The notes beneath the pieces were generated by a model. It was not told the DNA's origin. It saw nothing but the letters and a program-made list of their open reading frames with translations, and did no database searches. From Cornus controversa (Eukaryota > Streptophyta > Magnoliopsida > Cornales > Cornaceae), in assembly GCA_026545225.1 (NCBI GenBank), contig CM048852.1:56861146-56925145 (forward strand): a DNA stretch of 64,000 bases, in the 5' to 3' direction. Every line of letters begins with the position of its first letter. Position 1 is the first letter of the stretch. Position numbers and translations under genes: made by a program. Below are positions 46,301 through 61,300 of this stretch, piece after piece.

Positions 46301-49300
46301 TAACTCAGGGCTATAAATAGTTGTTAAAGGCGCACCTAGGCTCCAAAAAAGCCCCAGGCTCGTCAAGGCTCAACTAGAGCGCCTCAACCTAGTACAGGCC
46401 AGGCCCCTTCTGTGACGCTCACATAAAGCCCTCAGGCACGTGCTTTTTAGTAGGCTCCAGGCTCAAAAAAAGCACGCCTATTACTTTTTAATCATTTGTT
46501 TCATATTATTTTCTTTTTTATTTAATAATTATTAAATTAAAACGTTCTATATCTTATCATGATCATATTATTCAACTTTATGAAATAATTAACAAAGTTC
46601 ATAAATTTATGGTTCACTTCTTCCAGAAGTTGCATTTAATACTTGATTTTGAATATTTATGATAAATATGTTTAAGGTTTGCATGATTAAAGTTTTTAAT
46701 TATTTAATTTGGTTAATGTATATGCATATGAAAATATTTATGAGCTTTAATCTACCTGGTCTTTTAGTTGATATATAAAAAATTCCATTATTATTTGTGT
46801 CATGTATATCTTGAATTGTTCTGATTGTACATTAATTTTATTGAATACATTTTCCAATAGACGATATGTGTGTTGATTTGATTAATCCACTGAACTGATA
46901 TCTTGAAAAATTCTTTATTTTGATATCGACAAGTTTTTGTTGCATAGTTTAATTATTCTTTATAATACTTATAAGTTATAATTTACACACGCCTTACTTT
47001 GATCAGGCTCACGCCTTATATTGCACCTTGAGCCTTTAACAACCGGCTATTGGTTCCATTCTGTTCTATCTTTCCACCTCTTCTTCTTGACCTAACTTCA
47101 AAATCTTTTATGCCCAGCCATGAATATGTCATAAATCCAGATCAGAGATCACAAATAGCAAACCTATTGCCCAGCATGGCATTACTAATACTGAAACTTA
47201 TCCTTAACACATATTTGCAATCATGCAAGCATACCACATTGCATTTCTCAGGACGCAGTTAATGCCTACTACAAAATTCTCTGGTTGAGGGAGGCAGAAA
47301 AAAGAGAGAGAGAGAGAGAGAGATTAGTGTACCTTATCCGTTCACTCTCATCCGCAGCAATTACAACTGGAGAGAAAGGTAGCAGCAACGCTGTTTTGGT
47401 AGCTGTCTCAAATTTTGTATAACAACTAGCAATTTGATTATGTAGCTTGTTAACAGCTGATAAAGAAAATGAACCAAAATCAAATTAGATCCTCAAACAA
47501 AAATGTCACCCAAGAAGAGAGAAATGGAGTCCAATAAGTTAAGAGAACCCACAAAAATGCTGGCATTTTGCTATATGGTCCAGGGCAACATTTTCCCTCT
47601 CTTCTTTTCTAGCTATTATTTCTTCACTATCGTCTGCTGGAGTAAGAAGTGGCTTTGAGAAGTGACCATAACTCCAATTGTAGATAATTGATTGTGGAAG
47701 AAAACTGCGCTCTGAGACCACAGAAGATCCACCACAAGCAATTAACGGATCGGCTAATCCCGTGTCAGGAGAATTCATTATATGCGGCCTAAATTCTAAA
47801 GAACAGACTCTCCGCATTCCTGTTAAGTAACTTGATCGAGGAGGACTAACAGGAGGGGTTCTAAATGTCAAGGGCAAATGTCCTGTAAAATAGCTCAAAA
47901 AAATCTAACATAAGTAAAACAAGAATACAATGACACAAGAAATAAACACACATTATTTGAAAGCTGAAAATAAGATGTATGACTGGAACTTTGATTACTC
48001 AATGAAGTCAACTGCAAATAAAAAGATTAGTAGATGACCAATCAATGTGTTCCAATATAATAGAGAACCACATAGACAACATAATAGAGAACTGCCAAAA
48101 TAATAACCTGAATTCATGTCAAACCATGAAGATGAACGAGCTAGTCCAGCAAGGCTAGGGGTTGCAGTTGCTGCGGGTTCACCTGCCCGAACACTGCTGC
48201 CAATGGACTTGACAGACTTCGTCACCACTTGTTCAATCCCAATGATGGAGAGTACTCGCCGGCCAAGGCTTGCAACGCGTGGTGATGGATCCTTGGCTAG
48301 TGTACACATAGCCAATACACATTGTGAATACAATGCATTGTCCAAGGGTCTTGGCCTTATATGGTTAACATCCCCATTACTCACAGAGTCATTCAATATG
48401 CCAGAATCGGAATGTTGAGAAGAATCATCGGACAATGGAGATCCATGCATTACTCCAGAAGTAGCAAGGGGGCTGCTGGTGGAGGCCTTCCCATCGCGAA
48501 TTTGGGGAGGAATAATACTTGCATGCGGCATGTAATGGTTCGGAGTAGAATAACCACTACTTGTACCCTTGATAGCCAGAGAAGGGAAGGGACTCAGCAT
48601 AGAGTTAGACTGAGGTTTCCAACATGCAGCAGCAATTGACTTCAGGTGCTTATTGTGGCCAAAGGCAAAGCGAGCAAGAGCTGGAAAGAAAAAGAAAAAA
48701 ACTAAATAATAATAATAATAATAAAAATAATAATGATGATGACGATGACGATGACGATGATAAAGTAAAATGTAAAACTCAACTCATTAACAATTCACAT
48801 TTGATGTCAACCCAACCCAGAAGTGTAACAGATATCACTTATATATAGATTATGACAGCAGATATAGAAAACGGTTTGTATCTAATAAGCTGATTTGATA
48901 GGCTTATTTTTGTAAACTTCACTGCATAACTAAGGATGGCATTCATAGTACCACGCAAAGTTAAACTGAAGGCAGCCAAAGAACAATATAGACCCCTAGT
49001 GTATTACACTATTACCCATCAGCTTAAGGGCGACTAGGTTCCAATTATCAATTCCAGCGCATACAGTTTCCACATTTAACTCTCACACAATTTTGAAATT
49101 ATGACCATGCAAAGTATAACTGAATGCAACCAGATGAACATTCAACCCCCTTTCTGTCAGCCATTAGCTTAGTTGCATCTGGGTGTCCATTTTCAAGTAT
49201 GTTCAGATTTCACAAATTATTTACACATTTAACCTAAGTTGAAATCCCAACCAGATCTTACAATCCCACAATTTTGCAACTCAAAAATAACAAATCAATC

Positions 49301-52300
49301 TGGATTGCACCAGAATCTCACTAGAGTAGAATCCTAATAAAAAACCATGTACGATCACTAGAATCATGCAATCTAAAATTGGCTCCCGATTCTATCGATC
49401 CAACTATTCAGCCATATAAGTTATTCTAGCATGCCTTCTTAAGTAAAGGCTCAGACACAAATAATATTATAAAATGAAGAACAAGACCCACTTATATATC
49501 CTACATAAAGACAATTCCTGTCCATAATTTTGACTGCAACAACTATTATACTATGCTTTATACTAGCCGATTGCTCTAGGTAGGCCACTGGACTCCTCAT
49601 TTTGACTAGTATAATTTAAGCCACTTGACTCCTCATAGAATCCCTGTAGGATCCTTGAAATCACCAAACACCATATTGGCACCCAATTATACTGATCCTA
49701 CTATTCAGCCATATAATGTTATTCTTTCGTGCCTTTTTATGCTAAGCCATCATTTGACTCTGCAACAACTCTTCCATTCCGCTTTACACTAAACTGCCCT
49801 GCTGACTAATTTAGGCTATGCAAATCCTTATTTTTGACTAGTTTGACTCCTTATTTGACAAGCATTGTCCTACATTAGTTCCTGTTCTTTTCTTTTTCTT
49901 TTTTTCAGGCCAATCAACTTTTCGTTCGGTTAGAACTCAGTAAGTATATTTCAAACCAATTGATCTCTCATCCAAAAGATCCTAATGCTCAATATATTCT
50001 CTCCCCTATTTCATAGGCTCTAATATAGAGCATTTCATGGCTGTGTGGCCCAATGATCTTAAGAAAGAAACCTTTTTTTTTTTAAACTGAATATTTCTAT
50101 ACTATGCCCAATCATCAATAAATAGTGGCTGATGACTCATGAACTCCATTCATCTTACAAGTTACATCTATCAAACATTGTAATATGCTCTTATAGTTAG
50201 TTCTATACAAAATGGAAGTCATTGTGCTAATAATTTTTGTTTATGTGAGAATGAATGTCCTCCAAAATTATTAGAAAAAACTTGCAACAATTGAAAGCTC
50301 ATGTTTTAAATAATTGTCTTGATTTCTTAATATCTATGATAAACTTGTTCATCGTGGATTTTTAAAAATACTTGTGATACACAAATAATGTTAGGCACTA
50401 GCTTTCTCATTTTGCAGAATATTACAGTTCTCCATCAGGTCTTTTGGGACTCCACGTCTATCTAATGTAGAATCCCAATCACAACCACCTTGCAACCAAC
50501 AAATATAAAATCATGACAAATGTTTCTGAATTAACAATAAAATCCACTAAACAATACCAGAAAGGGGATTGATCCACCCTTTTCAAATTTTTTAAGAATG
50601 TAAAGGTAAACAGCTAACTGAAGCTCCCATAAATACTCAACCATTTGCTAATTTAGGCATTTAATTTAAGTTGCTTCATGGTAAGACAGTCACCAGAACA
50701 CCATAAATCGTGCACTAAATATCAGGACTACAATAATATGTACAGCATTATGAAGGGAAAGGTATTATTCTTCTTCAGTTGATATAACCAAACGTGCTGG
50801 TGTAGCATATATCTATTATTCAGAATTCATATTTTCTGCCTCTTAAATCACTTCATGGCAATGCAAATATAGTACATATACAGTTGGACCCAGCTCTCCC
50901 CGAAGACAAAGTGGTTTGGATGCCCTCTAATGATTCTCTCAATTAAATCTGCTTGGGAGCCTTTCAGGCCTAGAGGGTTGGTGGTGGAGTGGAAGAAGTT
51001 GATTTGGTTTCCTCTCCATATTCCCAGATGCTCTATTTTGGTGCGGTTTGCTATTAATGGAGGGATGAAGACCCAAGATAAGCTTCTTTCTCATGGCATC
51101 ATTAATCGAGTCAACTGTCTTTTTTGCAGAGCCCAAGTGGAATCTATTGATCATCTTTTTTTCAATTGCAATTTCAAAGCCAGAGCGTGGAACTTTATTT
51201 CTGGTATGTGCTCAGGATTGTGGGTTGGGTTGCCGCCAATTTGAAGGGGAAATCATTGTGTGTTTCTATTAGTAAGCTAGCTTTATCTATGTCAGCGTAT
51301 ATGCTATGGAGAGAGAAACAATAGACATTATGCTAATGAATATAGAGATGTTGTGTCTATCCAAAAGGATATTGCCTTTGTGATTCGAAGCAGAGTGTGT
51401 TCTGCTACTAGACAGAGGAAATCTAACTCTAATAGATGGCTGCACAGATAGTGGAGTCTTCCAGATTCCATATTAAAAAAGGGCAGATGGCAATCCTTTC
51501 TCTTTTGAATGTGCTATGCATTTTCTGAATTTTGTCTCGATAGTTTCTGAGGTGATGAAGTTAAGTGGGAATTTCCTCACTTTCACATTATTGCCTAGTC
51601 TTTTGTCTTGGTTATTTTTCTCTCTGGGATGGGGTATAGCTGATAGGGATTGCCCTTTATTTCTTGTTAGGCAGGCTAGGCAGCTCAAGTTTTTGAGATG
51701 GCTGCCTTTGTATAGCCAGTTGTGGATTTCTGTTAGCTACTGGGCTGTTTTTTGGGTTCTTCTTTGGTGCTAGGGTTTTATTGATTCTCTCCTTTTGTAT
51801 CTTCCGGCGGTATGCCCCTGTATAGTAGATTTTTGCCTTTCTTTTGTATAAAATTCAGTTATCAAAAAAAAAGAAAAGATTTTAGGGCTAACAAAATATC
51901 CAGTTCACTTTTCGAAATCAAACAGAAACCTAACTGCAATTGTTAATTGTTTTTCAAGAAACAAATAACTAACTATTTTGGAAACACCAAACAATTCTAT
52001 CACACGACATGTCATCTGAGGGGCAACACGAATTGTTACATACCTACAGCAACCTCTGCACGAACCAGAGGACTTCCATCCGAAACAACAATTAAAAGGC
52101 TCTTGACAATACTAATTTCAGCCCTAACTTTTTCATCATCATCACATTCAACATCTCCTCCAACACCATCTCTAGATGAGTCAAACCCAACGTCAAGCAG
52201 GGTGCCCAGTGCAAAAACAGCAGAAGCTCTAACCTGAAATGAAGTGCCTTCTACATCATGGAAGCTGAAGATTAACTGAACAACTTTAAGAACTTATTAG

Positions 52301-55300
52301 AAGGTTAACATAATTACAAAGAAACAACGCAAACCTCAGGTTGATGCTCAGAAAGAAGAGGTGCATATATTTTAGGGGCATCTGCCTGCAAACCTATTAT
52401 TTGCGCATCTGTGAAATCCTCCCACAGCTTTCCAAGACAGAGGCAAAGCCACTGAAGAAATAGTGGTTCAGTTTGTGCATCATTTGAAGTTGAACCCTGA
52501 AGCTGCTTCAAGCACACATGAATCAAACCAGCTTCAATACAGGCTTCTTGACCCCGTCTATGTCCATCTACGATCACTGCCAAAACAAATGCAGCCATTG
52601 CACGCTGTTCTGGGTATGCTTCCACACTATCAAGAAACCTAATAAAATATGTGTGCCCACCATCCTTTACCAGATCCACCTGGCATGACTATCATCCCAC
52701 AAGGGAAAACTTGAATAAATACAACAGTTGGTAAAAAGAAGGATGAATAACATAAAGAGAAATAAGGAAAAATCCAGAACACAAATTATTGCAAGATTGT
52801 CAGATTGGTGAAACAAAATAATAGTATAGTAATAATAATAACAATAACGAAGTATTGTCTTCAGACAGTAGTGCAAAGTTCATTAAAACATAGACAGTAA
52901 ATCAAAAAAATCTCTCCAAGAAATACCTTATCAAGTGCGAGGATTTTTGTCCATATAAATACAAGAATTTGGCGTAGTTCTGGAGTAGTGGTCTGCAACA
53001 GCTTTAGAACATATGGAAATATTCCTACAGACAATGCCTGCAAGAACATAAAATCCGTTTAAAAATCCATTTTCAAAATGAGACTGCCATAAACTAGTAA
53101 TAAGGATCAAGAAGAGGAAAAAGAACAATGATTGTAAAACCACAAATTATTACCAGATCTACAGCCCAAGGGCCCATATCAAGGAATCTTCCAAGAAGCA
53201 CCAGAGCACGAAACCGATGGCATTGACTAAGTAAAACCTAAAACAAGGGAACTTTTGATTCTTCATCATTATTCTCTAAAGGGAAAGTAAAAAATTACAG
53301 AAGCCACTCAAAATGAAAAGCAAAGTGAGCATATAGATAGAGATGGTGAGACAGAACACTACCCCCTTTCTCCCCAATAAAAAAAAAAGAAAAAAGAATG
53401 ATCATGTTCATCAATATCAGAATATACAATTAAGAGAAAACAAAATTGTATAGTACAGATGTATTTTATTTAAGAAACAAAATTAGAGTGAACTTCAACA
53501 GCAGGAATTAGGAGTGGAGAATTGGGGCTCCCAATCTTCTCTTTCTATTTACAGGAGCAATATGCTTAAGGTGAAAATGGTTTTAAGTATTACTCGGCAG
53601 ATCCAGGAAGGAATTCAGCGGCCTATGTCCTTACTTTAGATTCCAACAGGAACATTTTTTTTGTCAACCCAACCTGAGAGAAATTAGTGCATCAGTGACC
53701 GTAGCATCACCGACATACCACCTGCTAGTCAATCAGCATCATCACTATGGAAGCTTCCAAAAATCTGTCAGAACAAATATATTAAACTTGCTGATGTAAT
53801 GGGATTCTCCTCCATGGACAATCAAATCCTCTGATTAATTTATTCCGAATACCTCATTCAAGAGCATCTCACATTTGAAGAGCAAAAATAAATGTTTTAA
53901 AAGGAACAAATAGATGTATCACAAAAGTATGACTAGCATTGCACACAATGAAACTTCATCTAATTTACTAATTAAGATGCTAACCTAAAATCTACCATGA
54001 AGTAACTGCTATGCCTAGACGCAGCTCCTTCACCTATGCCATTCAAGTTCACCGCCAACCAAAAAGGTAATTCTCACTGAACACTGGCATTCAAGGCAAA
54101 TTTCATCATAAACACTCTCTGTAGTGCCATTTATTTCTACTTTTCATAGTAAACACTAGTAACTCCATATTTTTCACAAGTGTATTTTGAACTTGGAGAG
54201 ACTAAGATAAGGACTCTCCTACAAACAACTGCTGATCAAGTCAAATTCCTCCTAAATGACTTCAATAAGTTAGTGAGTCATTGACCAAATGATTAAAAGA
54301 TTGGTCAATCTATAGCAATAAAGAGCGAATATCTTCACCCAACCTTACCCAATCAAAACTAAAGAAACAGGACTTGACAGGAGAAGCGGAAATCATGAGA
54401 CCTACATCCCAGAAAATTTATTTCAAGTCACCATATTAGAAAAAAATAATAATAACAAATATATGGCCCCACAGTTAACAAGGACCACCAAAAGAACCAC
54501 ACCTGAAGAACAATAGGCAATTGCTCTGGTGGTTTCTTATTCTCAGAGCCATGATCAAGCCACACCTCAAAAGCGGTCAATTGTTCTGTGAAAAAAGGAC
54601 TTGGCTGAAACAGAGCAAACACATTATCAATCAGAAGGATAGAAACACCAAATCAGCAAAAAAAAATATATCAAAATATAAGAACTTAAGGAAACGCACC
54701 TGGAATTCTGCATTAGGATCCTCGACCAGTGTTGGAAGTTGAGAAAGGCAGATTTCAGCAGCCATATCCCATGCATCCCTATATTGCAAATAGTGACACA
54801 AAATGAGAAACAAGTCAATAAATACAAAACTGAATAATTTTCAAAAGGATCTCCAGTAGCTACCACATATGATGTTGATGGGTAGGCGGCAACAGAGGAT
54901 ATGAAATTGGGGAACAATTTGCAGAACGCATAATTCTCTCAGCAAGTAAAAAATTGCGGAAAAGACTTGCAACTAATAGATCTTGTCTGAACAATCTCTG
55001 AAAAAGATCTGCGGGATGCAAAATTGAGTCAAGGCTACACAAATTAACAAAAACAGAAATACACGAAAATGCAAAACACAGAAAACTGTATGATGCCACA
55101 TAAATCAGTAAATTTCTTTCATTACCGTGTGGGAGAACATTCCAGGCAATTGTGTCAGTCACCGCAGTAAAAATCCAGTTAAGTTCCCCTAAAAGTGTTT
55201 TCCGGTCATTTTGGCGGCCAGGAATTCTGTCTATAAGTGAATAATCAAACGTTTCACGCAGTAATGAACGAGTGCAGAACCTAGGAAACAGGGCATGACA

Positions 55301-58300
55301 AATAGAAGGTCAGCAAGCCCGATAAATACAAGCAAAGTCAATAATCCAAAACAACCATTACTTGCAAGTTCAGCACAAATGAAATGAAGCACCAAAATGG
55401 TAACAACTGAGTCTGGTATCTCATGGACAGGACAAACACTCAAATTTGCATGTAGATGATTGACATTGACATAACAGAAGCCGCCAAAGCTTAAACTAAA
55501 TCTTAAAAGATTCTTTTATGGGAAATACGTCCAAAAAGGAGAAATAATCAAATCAACTCATCAACACCTGTCCTAAACCACTTGCAGGGCATGAGCCCAA
55601 GAAAAATTAAATTATCACTCAGAAAGTCTTAAAAGATCACATCATTTTTAAAGAATTTTATAACACAATTTTGTATTATACAAGAGGATTGGTAAGGTGC
55701 TGGAAACATAATTAATCGTCCTCCAGAACAGAAGAATGCAGCTTCCTTTGTCTCTAGGATTCCATGCTCATAAGATATGTGACTGTAAGTCTATTAGTTT
55801 TACACTGTCCATCTACCGACCATCAAGTTTCCTCTTTTCTACGGGCTTTGGCCCGACAGCAGAAGATATGACACTAATTACAACTGAAGGGGAGCTTATT
55901 TCTACCAGATGCCATTTTAAAATGTATATATATATATAGGCTGGTCAATGACCATGGAAGTCAAATTTATGAAAATATTTCAATCATAAAGCATGAAAAA
56001 TTCAAATCATAATGACCAAGCTGCCCATTTTACAGCAGTGATATGAAGCCAAATAATGTTGTTCATCTCAGAAGAATATAAATTATGAAAATAAAGAAAT
56101 CAAGATAATATAAATAATTACAAAGATGATCGTGAGGAAAAAGTTGTGATAATATGAAGATGGATAACCACAAGGAATATGGTTAGCAATCTTGCCAGAA
56201 GTTGGCAGATACTCCAAAAAAAAGAACCACATAAAGAATGATAATCAAAACAAAAAAGACAAAGAGAATGCATTACCATCTCAATGCCATCTTGATGGGT
56301 GTGGTAAGGCAGGACGTAAACACATCAGCAGGAAATTCTTCACTCTGAGGAAGAGTTTCATGTGCTTCACAAGCTGCAAGCAGAATACAATCCCTTAAGG
56401 AGGGTCCAGAGGAGCTCGATGTACTCAATTCCTGGAGCTATACAAACATGGAAAATAAAGTCAGCATTTAAGAGAGAGAGAAGAAGGGGAAGAAGAAGAA
56501 GAAGAGAGAGAGGAGGAGGAGAAGCAGAAATAACAGACCCATTTTATTAAATAAATGCAGTGCAGACAATCTTGAGTACCTCTATGAAGGCATTGACAAT
56601 CATCCCAGCAGCAGAGCAGTCAAAAACATATATTGAGGGTGTTTTCAACCAGGAATCAAGTTCGCTGATCGGCAAAGGGATATATTGTGTATAACTCTAC
56701 ACCAAATGTTTCAGTCAGAACAAGACAAATAACTAGCAGATGATGATCATAAATGTCATAGAAAAAGCCAGAGCAGTAATGGAACCTTATTAAACAGCCA
56801 AATTTCACCGTTAGGAGTTGGCTTTGGCACACCATGTCCATTGTAGTGAAACAGAACTCTCTCAGACTTAGCATATTTGCGACATGTGGTGCAAAGTTTC
56901 TTCACTTCTTCCACAGTAGGATCTAACTGGATCTTGTAGCGAGCCTACTCAAACTCTAAAATTTAGATCAAATCTGAACCTGATAAAATGATGACGTGAT
57001 AAGAAAGTAAAATCTTCTTACCTTTGGTTGCCACCTCTCATACTGAAGACTCAAGGTTTTCCCAATTGTTTCAAGAGCTTTTTGAGGTGCCATAGAGAAT
57101 GGATCTGCAAAAACAGAGAATATAAGAAAAAAACAAAAGGGAAGGAACCTTTTCTTTTATCTTAGGGAGAAGTACCAACTTACTTTCCCTAATGCTTCAT
57201 TTAATTGCAAAAGGAGACAAATGAAGGGGCTAAATATTGGAACCCGAAAACTAGAGTTGAATACACACATAAACATGCGTATGTGCATGTTAATAGCAAT
57301 AACAATAAGCACAATCAATTCCCGCAAAATCACACAGAACAAAACATATTTTTGAAGCAAATGGATACGGCAGAAGGAAACAAAGAAGTTCACATACAGG
57401 GGCCCAAACCTAAGCACTTTGAAGTTGATTTATTCAGCATATCAGCCCATAAGGGAGTGCAAATTAATCAAAGATCCAAACGGAATCATCAGATACATAA
57501 TTATAGTTACGGTTGCAAAATGAACCAAACAGTACATGAAGCACTCAGACTCAGCTCATTAAAGGCTTAACTCATGTTTATCCATTAAATGAGCATGCTG
57601 AGCTCATACAGTCACTAAGAGCCTGTTTACTAAACATGCCAAACTTGAGAAACGACAACAGGTTCGGCTCCATTGGCTCGTGAACACATGCCTAATAAGA
57701 GATGCTGTGATTTAAAAAGTTTAATACCCATTTATTCATACAGAAAATAATAAATTGTAATGAATATATAAAAAGTAATAAATTTATAATAAAAAATCTT
57801 ATAACAAAATATTCCACGAACTCATGAACCAAGCTGAGCTGAAACAATCCCAAACTCAGCTTGGCTCAGTTAATTTGCAGCCCTAATTAAAGTTATGAAA
57901 ACTGGAAGTTGATTTGAAACAATCCCAATCGCTGATTCTACGTAGCATTCAGAGGATGACACAGCAAATTAGACAATTAACTTGTAAAGTTCTTTGTCTA
58001 CAAGTAATGCCTGAAACAGGATTAAATGAGTATCACACCCTCATTCTCAGCAAAGCCATCACCTATGCCAGAAGAAATTGACAATGATGCCAAAATATGA
58101 TGCAAAGCTTTTCATAGCATGACATAGCACTCCTATGGAAACAAAATGAGCTGCACTGCCATGGTGCTCAATTCCTTCCCGCAATTAGTTGTGCGCCCGA
58201 AGTATTCTTCAAAAACAATGGCAAATAAATGATAGATAACAGATGCAGCCCAATTTATTGATTGCATCTGTATTTTGCAACCACGTGTATTTTCTATCTT

Positions 58301-61300
58301 GCTAAATTTGATTTTTCACGATTTAAACTAATGCAGTTAAAGACTTATTGATTGCATCTATTTGCAGGTTCCATGTGGAGATGGGAGTCCCTTGTGAGGT
58401 TGTGGGATTTGGCCGAGGAGCCTGTCAAGTATGCATAGACATGTTTTGAGTCCCACAACAAGTGTGAATTGGGAAGTCATAGGCCTTTTAAGTGGGTGCT
58501 AGAACACTCACGAGTGACAAGTCCTTTCAAGTGTCGAACCAGCCCTATGATAGTTGTACCAGAACAGGCCAAAGGGCACCACCATGTGGCTTGAGAAAAC
58601 AGTTGTGCAGAGTCCCACAATCAAGTGTGGATCCTCCTTGCGAGAGAACAACCATATGGATGGGGGGTTGTATAATGAGTCCCAAATTCTTAAGTGGGTG
58701 CAGGGATTCTCACAAGTGAGTAGTCCTTTAGAGTGTGGAGCAGCCTTGTGAGAGTGGTATCAGCCAGCCCAGTAAAACTACCATGTGGCTTGGGGAACTG
58801 TTAAGATGGTCTCAGATGGGAGTACAGGGCCCCCGTGCGAGGGTGCAAAGGTCTGAGAGACGGAACCCGTCACATACGTGTCCTGAGTCCCACATTGGGT
58901 GTGTACTGGGTGGTTCTCACTTTTTTAAGTGGGGAACATTATAAGAGACTAACTTTTGGGTGTTGAACCAGCACTCTGACAAATAGCTGACAAACCCATT
59001 GACCACAAACCAAAAAGTGGATCCAATAAGTTAATGGCAGTATCTGCAATTACAATCACAAAAAGCAGCATAAAAAGACAATAAATGATAGCAATTGTAA
59101 GACTACCAAGAGATTATACATCAAAAGCAGATTATGGTATCCATCAGTTTATGCTAGTCAAACTTATTTTTGTTCAGAGATCGATTTCCTTGATGATAAT
59201 TATAATAACTTTATATGGGATCATGTAGAAGTCACTAACTCATCAAAAAGGCTATGAGTCAATCAAAACTCCAAAACTATTAGTGTGCGGGATAGATTGA
59301 GAGGAATGTTACCCAAAGAAATGAACCTAGATCGACAAAGTGAATATATGCTCCTAGCATGCTGATTCATTCGCTTATAAGAAGCAAAAAAGTACATAGG
59401 AAAGCTACAGAACCAACTACTCTATATAGCACAAGTTAATGAGGAAGACGAGGAACATATTCACTGAATGAGTAGTTGAGGATTTTCAGAATTCAGATGT
59501 ATGAGTACCAACATTGGAAAAGTAGTATAAATGAGTGGGTAAGAGAATCTTGTTACAAAAAACCTTTTATGTAAAGGCTGTTAAATAGAACATGATTCTA
59601 ACATATTAACAAAGCTCTGGAGTGTGAATCTAAGACCAACTGTAACATATAACCACCAAACAAATATATTTGTTTCAGCAAATCAAAAGAAACAGTCACA
59701 ATAAATCAGTCCAGGGATATAACTGGAAACTTCCAGTAGCAGCAGATAAATCAAAAAAGAAGAATACAGCAATACATTTTCCATGACAAACATACAAAAG
59801 CAACAGGAAAGAACAAGCTGTGTGATAATTGTACCTATCCAGCACTCCATTCTGGCACAAGGAGATATCTTAATCACATCGGGTGGATCAACGCTAATGT
59901 TTAAACATAAAACCAGAGCAACACATCCTGTCTTCATCTGCAATAACAGGGGGAAATTAAAACAGAAAAGACATATATATATATAATACCAACTACTTAA
60001 CTATTAAGAAGAATGAACTACAAAATGAAACTTCTAAGAAAGACAACTCCAAGTCAAGAGAGAGAGAGAGCATATGAAACTGTCCACCCCACCAAGCAAA
60101 TTGTGCTAGAACTGAGCAAAAGAAATCTTTAACACATTATTATTTTAGTCAAATTCTGAAGGAAAGATATATCTCAGCCCACCAGGAAAATAAGGTTCAT
60201 ATCATATCAGTACATAGAGAGATTGGAAATGCGTTGTTATGGATTAAGAAAAATCATCATTAGCAATTCAAAACAAATGTTTGAGAGGTTTTCCTTAAAT
60301 TTAGTATGCTTATGACAATTCAACCATAGTCTAGAGGCATTTCTCCATTAATCAGCCAACCCTAATTTAGTGATTTTTATTCAGTGTTTCCAGAAAAAGA
60401 ATCTAACTAGTGAGAGGGATTATTTTGGATCAATCTGTGGAATCAAAGAAAGTATCATGTGATTTGTTTTATGGTGTTCCTATAACAGGAAAGAGGATTA
60501 TTTGATGATGAAAGCAATCAGTACTCAATTCTTGGAGGCACTAGTCTGTCACATATTGAACAACAAAGGGGCTTCTAGATTCCCGTGATAATGAACACTG
60601 AGGTACAAAACTCCCTCAAAGGTGGCTATTTTTGGTTGAATGGCTGTCAGAAAAGATTACAACAAAATATTATTAGCTGTGAATGTAAAATTAGCCTAAT
60701 TGGTGCTGAATACATAAAAAGTGAAGGAACATTGAACCATCTTTGGTTACATTGTCTGGTGGCAACTGGCACGTAATTTGTGGAATTTGTTCTGGATTCC
60801 TTTGATGATTCACATGGTTATTAGGTATACAATTTCTGAGGTGCTCGGTGAGGCAAGCAGACTGTTCTGTTAGTAGTTTGAGGACAGTGTGACAAGTATC
60901 CAAATTCCATATTTGTATCCATGTTGAACATTATGAACATAATCCATTTCCAACCCATTTAAGCCTACATACATAATCCAAAGAAATCCTAACTTGGTAA
61001 AATGTAACTCAATTTTGATTAGGTCATAGTTTTAACTTGATCCCGTATTAATCAAACAGCTATTAAAACCCAGTTCAACCTCGAGTCAAGCCAGATATTA
61101 GTGTTCGAGCTTGGCTTAACCACTATTTGCCACTCAAGCTCAACTCGTTTGACAAATCTTAAGCTCAACTCTAATTCGTTCTCGAGCTCAAACTGGAGCT
61201 CGAAATCAAGATTGATAAGGAAAAAAATTAGTTATAGACCCAACCAATCCCAGATAAAAGAGTTGTTCTCAAGAGTCATAACAAACCTATTCATCAGCAC

